Assembly (NCBI GenBank): GCA_964600075.1
Contig: CAZRIE010000017.1
Coordinates: forward strand, 1-48,210
From: CAZRIE01 sp964600075
GTDB lineage: Bacteria; Bacteroidota; Bacteroidia; Flavobacteriales; Flavobacteriaceae
DNA length: 48,210 nt
Reading direction: 5' to 3'
Both the position numbers and the translations under genes were made by a program. The notes below the pieces were generated by a model, which saw only the letters and a program-made list of their open reading frames with translations, did not search any database and was not told the origin of the DNA. Of the stretch, positions 42,755-48,210 are shown one piece after another. Position 1 is the stretch's first letter, and the number at the start of each line of letters is the position of its first letter.

Positions 42755-43415
42755 TTAAAACTTTCTTAGCGTAATGTCTTTAAATTGCACATCCGTACCT
42801 TTTGTATTCCAATGGCATAGCAGAGGTATTATGCCTTCTTTTGAGACTCTTGAGCTTTCCAAATCAGTGAGTTGAGCGGTAATAATTCCGTTGATTTTCA
42901 GCGTGTGCTGTGAGTCAAGGACAGAGACTGTGTATTCATTCCATTCTCGTTGTTTGATTTTAGCTTGTATCTTCTCTTCTACCAGTATTTCATCGTTTGT
43001 TATTTTGTTTCCCTTGTCATCAGTATGAACAATACTGCCTTGAGGAGAAAGAATACTGCGGGATTTAAGACCTCCGTAGCCTTGCTTGTAAATCATGCCG
43101 CAGAACTTAATTGGTTTAAAAGCCATATCTGCTTGGTAACCTGCAACGATCCAGTTTTCGGCATCAATAACCTTACTGCGATATTGAATACCAGAGTTTT
43201 CGTGAATTATTTTGAATTTGGCCTTAAGTTCAAAGTCTCCAAACACCTTGTCTTCCAGAATTAAATAATTCGTTTTTGTTACAGCCTTATCTGAAAAGCC
43301 ATGATGGCACCATCTTTAACAGATCAGTATTAAGAATCGCCAGATCAACCCTTGAGTATCTTACCATCAAAAAGTGAAATACTGTCTTCTGTTTTGGTTT
43401 TAAAAGAGAGTCAAA
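42755..43415 (-). pseudogene. DUF1080 (3-keto-disaccharide hydrolase-like), disrupted
   Basis: The C-terminal 164 codons are open (GTG 43246 to the stop at 42755-42757): VFGDFELKAKFKI, NSGIQYRSKVID, YQADM, WNEYTVSV, VQFKDITLRKF. Upstream the coding sense continues: TNYLILEDK, SDKAVTKT, then a frameshift near 43300, then SVKDGAIM and, further up, EDSISLFDGKILKG. Three stops interrupt this part at places where the family has Trp, a residue before Tyr, and Trp (KGW-SGD..YW-SVKDG). It would have been the third gene of the cytochrome/SGNH operon. Recent loss is likely, since so much of the sequence is intact. Confidence 0.8.
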
Positions 43416-43499
43416 CTGTCCCCAAGCCATGTGCGAGCAGTAATATGATTGATTTTGTTTTCAAAATGATGATTTGAATTATTCTGAAGTTTACCCAAA

Positions 43500-46466
43500 T
43501 TACTGGCTCTTTCCTAGTTCCGTAAGGTATTTCAAAAGGTCAATTAATTCATTCTCATTCAGGGAATCTGTTAACCCGGCGGCCATCATTGAAACCTTAC
43601 TTGTCTCGCGAGATTTAATTTTGCTTTTTTGCATGGAGACTTCTTCTCCTGTAGAAGTTTTAATTGTAATCTTGTTCGTGTCTTCAAAAATAATTGAGCC
43701 CGCGTAAAAGTCTCCGTTATTTGTTGTGATTGTAGATGATTTATAACCTTCTTTTATTTTTTTACTTGGTTCTATTATAGACTCGATGATGTAGTCTGCT
43801 GGAGCACTAGCGCCAATACTGCCTAAGTCAGGGCCGATATCAGTTAAGCCCACTCCATTGAGTTTGTGGCATGAGATACAAGTAAGTTCAGGTCTGAGAT
43901 ATATTTCTTTTCCTTTCTCTGCGTCGCCGTCTTTTAATTTTGCGATGAGCTCCTTAGTCCTTTGGCCATTTTCCGACTCAGTAGAGGCAATTTTTACACC
44001 TCCTGCTTTAGCCAATGCCGCTATTAATTCCGATGTGCCTTCATGACCAGACCCCTGCACAAATCGAGAAGCTTGTAAAGCGGTTTTTGGGGCTATAGTT
44101 TTTCCTTCTAATGCAGAAATTAAAGCTGTAAAGGCCCCTTCTTTCCTTATGATTTTCTTGATTAAGTAAATGATTGTTTCTTTATCAAGTTCTTTGCTTA
44201 ACAGGTAAGTTATTGCTTCTATCCCTTCCTCTAAATCAACTTGGACCAGCGCAGATACTGCTATCTTATTTGTGCTGATAGAACGGTCTTCATTAATAAT
44301 CTGAACAAAGAATTTACGAATGTCGTCGGTATTAAACATAGCCAGCGCTTGAGCTGCGCTTTCTTGAATAGCATAGCTTGTATTCGGCTTACGCAGCTTT
44401 TCTTTTAGTACATCGATAAATTCTTTACTTTTCCAATAACCTGTAAGCGCACAGGCAGTTTCTTGGATATCCTCATTTTCGAATGTAAAAAGGTTTTGAA
44501 GTGCCTTTTCTTTATTCTTAGAGGGGAAGAGATCTCTGTCTCTTGCTGCACTTAGTAGGCCATATGCTGCATCACTTGTGTGAGGGTTGCCCTGTGTACT
44601 TGCAATTTCCGCAAGATAATTTAATTGCTCAGGGTTACCGCTTTTTCCTATTACCGTCAATATGCCAGCATCAGGATTTTCGCTATTCTTAAATAATTCG
44701 ATTAACAGCTGGGTCGTTTGAGGGTCTTCTGTTGCCTTCAGTGCAAAGATGAGTGCGGCATCGTCTCCTTGAGGTTTCAAGTCGCCATTGTGGACTGAAG
44801 GGAGCCAATATTTAGATAACATGCGGCAGGTTTGACGCAATGCAAACGAGTAAGAAAGATCCATATTCGCTTTGTAGGCAAGGAGGACAATCTTGAAGGC
44901 TTCAACAGAGGTGAATTGACTCAGCGTAGTAATCGCTTCACGTCGCACGCTAGGATCTTGATCCTGAACGGCTGTTTTAAGCAAGTCAAGTGCATCAGGT
45001 ACTTTTTCATTCCAATAGTAGAGAACCCTAGCAGCGGCTGAGCGAGCTCCTGCTGTTTTCGATTTTAATACAAGTTTTAGTAAGTCTATATCTATTAAGT
45101 TGATAGTCTGCACTGTCCAGAGTGCTTCGAGTCGGTGATGATCGTAGTCAGGATCCTGCGAGTCGAGTTTACCCAACCACTCGCTTATTGCCGGTAACAC
45201 CTCGTTTGCTTCTCTAGTCTTTAACGTTTGTTTGGCCAGGAGTCTCACCCAGTTTTCATCTGCTTTCAGGAGGTCTAATAATTCAGGAATGCTCGACTGC
45301 TTATAGTTAGGCTTTTGAACCAGAGGTCTTCCCTTTGCTGTGATTCTCCAGATTCTTCCATGCTGATGATCTCTACGTTCATCACGAAAGTCAACTTCTC
45401 CATGTTGTATAATTGGGCTATACCAGTCTGCAATATACAAGGCTCCATCAGGACCCATTGTGAGGTCCACAGGACGGAAGGATTTGTGTGATGACTTTAG
45501 AAAAGTGGGCTCGAGGCTGGCTTTATAAGAGCTCCCATCTGCTTCCAGCGTGTAACGGTCTGTTATGTGTGCACGGAAATCGTTGGTAATGATGTTACCC
45601 TTCCATGACGAAGGAAAATGTTCTCCGCTGATAATTTCAAGACCACTGGCTTTAGGACTTTTAGGAGTGAGTATAGGAATAGATAGTGATTCGCCAGGAG
45701 AAGCCTTAGAAACTGAGTTTGGAAAGCTATGTCCAAAACCATTACCGGCACCATCAGACTCAAAAGACTGACCCCAATAGCTGACGGAGTGCCCCCAGGG
45801 ATTTACATGTCCCTTTGTGAAGATTTCCAGACGTCGCGTGTCTACATCATAGGTCCAGAGACCTCCGCCATTAAGATGACGCGGGCCATAGGCAGTTTCT
45901 ACATGTGAAGCAATGTAATAGCCTTGAAGCATATACAGCTTCCCTCCTGGGCCCCAACCAAGGCGGTGGAGGGTGTGGTGTGTGTCTTCTGTTCCAAAGC
46001 CAGTGAGTAAGACCTCTGATTTATCAGCTTTCCCATCACCATCTGTATCACTTAGGTGAATGAGTTTGTCACCGTTTGCAACATAGGCTCCACCTTTGTT
46101 GTCAGGAAGTACGCCACCAGGGATAATAAGCTTATCATAGAAAATGGAGGACTTATCGGCCACCCCATCATTATCGGTATCTTCAAGTATTACAATCCGG
46201 TCGCTAGGTTCCTCATTTACATTTAGTTGAGGGTATATATGGCTACCACAAAGCCAGAGCCTGCCCTCGCTGTCAAAATTAATTTGGGTAGGTTTTTCGA
46301 TCATGGGGGTCGCCGCAAAAAGGCTTATTTCAAAGCCATCAACGATAGAAAAAGATGCTTGCTCCTCCTTTAGGTCTGGTTTTGGTATGTTATTTTGTGC
46401 CTGTAGGTTTTGGGTTAATAGACCGATGCAGAGGAGTAATTGGGATATTTTTTTAATATTTCTCAT
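43500..46466 (-). CDS. PVC-type haem-binding protein: beta-propeller, HEAT repeats and cytochrome c domain
   Basis: 988 residues, signal MRNIKKISQLLLCIGLLTQNLQAQ. Residues about 35-390 form a membrane-bound-dehydrogenase-like propeller (DGFEISLFAATPMIEKP, DTDNDGVADKSSIF, DTDGDGKADKSE, VNPWGHSVSYWGQSF, GPDGALYIADWY). About 400-820 are HEAT-like helical repeats (DPSVRREAITTL). A cytochrome c domain follows: haem motif CISCH at residues 863-867, then KLNGVGLTDIGPDLG and a Met pair near 960 as possible sixth ligand. Such proteins are best known in Planctomycetes and Verrucomicrobia and are thought to oxidise sugars outside the cytoplasm. Its ATG overlaps the stop of the SGNH gene (TAATG). Confidence 0.88.
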   Translation of the reverse strand: MRNIKKISQLLLCIGLLTQNLQAQNNIPKPDLKEEQASFSIVDGFEISLFAATPMIEKPTQINFDSEGRLWLCGSHIYPQLNVNEEPSDRIVILEDTDNDGVADKSSIFYDKLIIPGGVLPDNKGGAYVANGDKLIHLSDTDGDGKADKSEVLLTGFGTEDTHHTLHRLGWGPGGKLYMLQGYYIASHVETAYGPRHLNGGGLWTYDVDTRRLEIFTKGHVNPWGHSVSYWGQSFESDGAGNGFGHSFPNSVSKASPGESLSIPILTPKSPKASGLEIISGEHFPSSWKGNIITNDFRAHITDRYTLEADGSSYKASLEPTFLKSSHKSFRPVDLTMGPDGALYIADWYSPIIQHGEVDFRDERRDHQHGRIWRITAKGRPLVQKPNYKQSSIPELLDLLKADENWVRLLAKQTLKTREANEVLPAISEWLGKLDSQDPDYDHHRLEALWTVQTINLIDIDLLKLVLKSKTAGARSAAARVLYYWNEKVPDALDLLKTAVQDQDPSVRREAITTLSQFTSVEAFKIVLLAYKANMDLSYSFALRQTCRMLSKYWLPSVHNGDLKPQGDDAALIFALKATEDPQTTQLLIELFKNSENPDAGILTVIGKSGNPEQLNYLAEIASTQGNPHTSDAAYGLLSAARDRDLFPSKNKEKALQNLFTFENEDIQETACALTGYWKSKEFIDVLKEKLRKPNTSYAIQESAAQALAMFNTDDIRKFFVQIINEDRSISTNKIAVSALVQVDLEEGIEAITYLLSKELDKETIIYLIKKIIRKEGAFTALISALEGKTIAPKTALQASRFVQGSGHEGTSELIAALAKAGGVKIASTESENGQRTKELIAKLKDGDAEKGKEIYLRPELTCISCHKLNGVGLTDIGPDLGSIGASAPADYIIESIIEPSKKIKEGYKSSTITTNNGDFYAGSIIFEDTNKITIKTSTGEEVSMQKSKIKSRETSKVSMMAAGLTDSLNENELIDLLKYLTELGKSQ

Positions 46467-47392
46467 TATAAGCCCTTTAGTAATAATGTAATTGCTGCCT
46501 CTTGTTTTGCTATGAATGGCTCAATCTGTGCAGGTTCTTCCTGGGCTGTCCGCTGTTCATCTTTGCGTTCTCCGTATACAAATGCATCATTGCGCGGTCG
46601 CCAGCGGTGAAAGAAAAGGGTGTTCTTCTTGATAATAGTATTTCGAATATGGTCAGCCTTTTTAGAGTCAATTTTAATCGCAAGTGGAGGGAGTGTTAAT
46701 GCTTCTGCAATCAGATCTCCTGCTTTGCGGTATCCTTTTGATGACAGATGTATGCCGTTTGTTGTGTATTTATTCTCTTTGCTGAACGGGGTAAATAGAT
46801 CAATGAAACGGTAATTTCCCTTAACGGCTATCTCTTTGGTAGTTTCTGCATACTTTTTAAGTTCCTTATTTTGTGCTTCTATGTGCTCTGTGGGTATTCC
46901 AAAACCTTTTTCCATAGGTAGGGTAGAAATAAGAATTAGTTCGTGGCAGTGCTGACTGAGCATTTCCAGAAGATGATTTAAACCTTGACCGAACTTATCA
47001 ATGCCTGTATCATCAAAGGATTCATTAAAACCATAGGCGATGAATATTTTGTCGGGTTTAAGTTCGGTTATTTGTTTATTCAATATCCCGAATCCTTCGT
47101 CAGGATTTCCAAATCGTCCCCCTCCACGTGCCCTTGTGCGTGCGTGTGCGTAGACATTATCTCCGCTCCAGCCAATGTTGCGGAAAGTTATATTTTTTTC
47201 AGGGAAGGAAAGAGAGAATGTGGTTTCGATTTCGCCACCTTCTAAGGCATTTTCAAAGAAAGCATTCCCAAGAAAGACAACTTTTTCATTTTGTTTAAAG
47301 ACAAGTGATTCCAGAGAAGAATTGGAAGTACAGGCTGACAGAAGAACACCTATTAGCAGTAATAAAATACTGACTGTGGATATTGGTCTCAT
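46466..47392 (-). CDS. SGNH-fold lipoprotein of the PVC-cytochrome operon, altered catalytic residues
   Basis: 308 residues, lipobox LLSAC with lipidated Cys21. SGNH pattern with changes: block I is FLGNAFFENA (GDS replaced by Gly-Asn-Ala), block II RNIGWSGDNVYAHART, block III AYGFNESFDD (Asn present), block V YTTNGIHLSSKGY (His215 kept, the usual Asp at 211 is Thr). So the serine nucleophile appears lost. My recollection is that relatives beside PVC-type cytochromes share the GN[TA] form, suggesting a non-hydrolytic or differently acting subfamily. The last 60 residues hold WRPRNDAFVYGERKDEQ. Promoter side gene of the operon. Confidence 0.8.
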   Translation of the reverse strand: MRPISTVSILLLLIGVLLSACTSNSSLESLVFKQNEKVVFLGNAFFENALEGGEIETTFSLSFPEKNITFRNIGWSGDNVYAHARTRARGGGRFGNPDEGFGILNKQITELKPDKIFIAYGFNESFDDTGIDKFGQGLNHLLEMLSQHCHELILISTLPMEKGFGIPTEHIEAQNKELKKYAETTKEIAVKGNYRFIDLFTPFSKENKYTTNGIHLSSKGYRKAGDLIAEALTLPPLAIKIDSKKADHIRNTIIKKNTLFFHRWRPRNDAFVYGERKDEQRTAQEEPAQIEPFIAKQEAAITLLLKGL

Positions 47393-47437
47393 ATTTGAAT
47401 CTGATTTGTTAATAACAAATTGGTTTATTATTTATTT

Positions 47438-47445
47438 CAAATATA
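47438..47445 (-). promoter_or_regulatory. possible -7 element of the SGNH/PVC-cytochrome operon
   Basis: Minus strand TATATTTG, about 45 nt upstream of ATG 47392. No good -33 element was found 18-20 nt further up. Confidence 0.35.
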
Positions 47446-47479
47446 CTTAACACATTGAATATACTATCCTCTATTGTAC

Positions 47480-48201
47480 TTTAGGTATGACCAAAGAACA
47501 AATGCCCTGTATTCCTAGAATTATGCCACAGGAAAATATGTGGAACGAGATCGTTACCAGGTAAACGGAATCACTTACGTTTATCAATCAGATTTTGATT
47601 TGTTGATTTTGGTAACTAAAAACCGCACAGCCGATAGCGAAACTTTTATCGACAAAACTTCAAGAATACTAAAGGCAGAAAGAGCGCAAACACCTATTAG
47701 GCCCATAATAAAAGGTGTTGCTTTTACAAACGAACTACTAGAAAAAGTAGAACTAAACGTAGCCGAAACAAAACAAAAAGCGCAAGAAAATTTTGATGAA
47801 TGGTTTGATAGTGCGAATGAATTCTTGACTAGCTTTCTAAGTAATTTTGATCGATAAAGTTTTGAAATTACAGCCTTTGAGCTTCACGAAGCCACCGAAC
47901 GTTTTTACCATAACAATTCCTAGGTGCTAACCAACTACAAAATAAGCTCCACGATTTAGAGGATATAGGAAAGTTTGCTGGCTCCTTAGATTTAGAATTT
48001 AAGAAACTATTTCCTCGTCAAACTGAACAAGAAAAATACTGCTATCATTTACTCCTTAGAGCGTACATAGATTCTGGCTACAAGAAAGGTTACTCCATTA
48101 CGAAAGAAGAATTAGAGTTTATGTCTTCGAGAGTTGCAAAGTTGAGAGATTTGAAGGAGCAATTTGCAAGGAGAAAACAGAAAGTTTTTTTAGAAAAATA
48201 A
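47480..48201 (+). pseudogene. fused nucleotidyltransferase-HEPN protein (MNT-HEPN type), decayed
   Basis: Frame A (through 47540) reads NYATGKYVERDRYQVNG, ITYVYQSDFDLLILVTKN with the nucleotidyltransferase Asp-x-Asp, then on to LSNFDR, a TAA at 47855-47857, and continues in the same frame as SFEITAFELHEATERFYH, a TAG, and VLTNYK. Near 47940-47950 the sense shifts to another frame: KLHDLEDIGKFAG, FPRQTEQEKYCYHLLLRAY, IDSGYKKGYSITKEELEF and a TAA at 48199-48201. The second half is a HEPN domain. A further TAG at 47516-47518 interrupts the start. Intact homologues are about 300 residues and related to HEPN/MNT toxin-antitoxin pairs. Not functional as sequenced. Confidence 0.75.
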
Positions 48202-48210
48202 AAAGGTAAC

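Noticed and set aside
47487..47564. 25-residue ORF starting at ATG 47487
   Set aside because: It overlaps, in another frame, the readable nucleotidyltransferase sequence, which explains the DNA better.
1..48210. tRNA, rRNA, CRISPR arrays, intact insertion sequences
   Set aside because: Looked for cloverleaf T-arm motifs, regularly spaced direct repeats and DDE transposase motifs; none was recognised by eye.

Overview
The window looks like part of the chromosome of a marine member of the Bacteroidota, most likely family Flavobacteriaceae. Reasons seen in the sequence: moderately AT-rich DNA; promoters of the Bacteroidota type (TTTG or TTG, about 17-20 nt, then TAnnTTTG); three TonB-dependent receptors, two with an N-terminal carboxypeptidase-regulatory-like domain; many short-lipobox lipoproteins; families typical of this group (DUF4270, DUF3108, Ig-like lipoprotein, stand-alone glycogen-synthase N-domain, TatA-sized membrane peptides). 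A run of 100 N at 34732-34831 shows it is a scaffold from a draft assembly.

Layout. 1-9407 is a core block on the + strand: end of 4-hydroxyphenylpyruvate dioxygenase, an apparent free-standing structured small RNA (about 690-798), DUF3108 protein, tryptophan 2,3-dioxygenase, M23 peptidase lipoprotein, pgi, a large TonB receptor and a small membrane protein. 9408-13043 is an accessory scar: a DUF1080 lipoprotein, then the 3' part of a secreted endonuclease, an unidentified relic, a cold-shock domain ORF without an ATG, a serine recombinase relic with four in-frame stops, the 3' part of a lamin-tail protein, one intact and one truncated receiver domain. 13044-19823 is housekeeping again: ankyrin-NUDIX-nitrilase operon, convergent Ig-like lipoprotein and comF, coiled-coil membrane protein and glycyl-tRNA synthetase. 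19825-25671 carries a FecA-like TonB receptor, exonuclease III, a secreted PLAT-like lipoprotein, an aldo-keto reductase and a 32-residue membrane peptide. 25668-30771 is a minus-strand block radA / esterase-like / flippase-like / panD / panC. 31018-35557 is a plus-strand block glycogen synthase N-domain / DUF4270 / glmS. 35759-42228 holds a TonB receptor coupled to a secreted SGNH lipase-like lipoprotein, then atpD-atpC.

42290-48210 is a second accessory region: a broken T9SS-type C-terminal domain, a 26-bp perfect palindrome, and a translationally coupled minus-strand operon encoding an SGNH-like lipoprotein and a 988-residue PVC-type haem-binding propeller/HEAT/cytochrome c protein, followed by a DUF1080 gene ruined by three nonsense codons and a frameshift. 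The window ends in a decayed fused nucleotidyltransferase-HEPN (MNT-HEPN type) gene. This SGNH / cytochrome / DUF1080 set, of a kind best known in Planctomycetes and Verrucomicrobia, is the most system-like part of the window; the small RNA is the best candidate for something not covered by protein annotation. No tRNA, rRNA, intact transposase or CRISPR array was seen.
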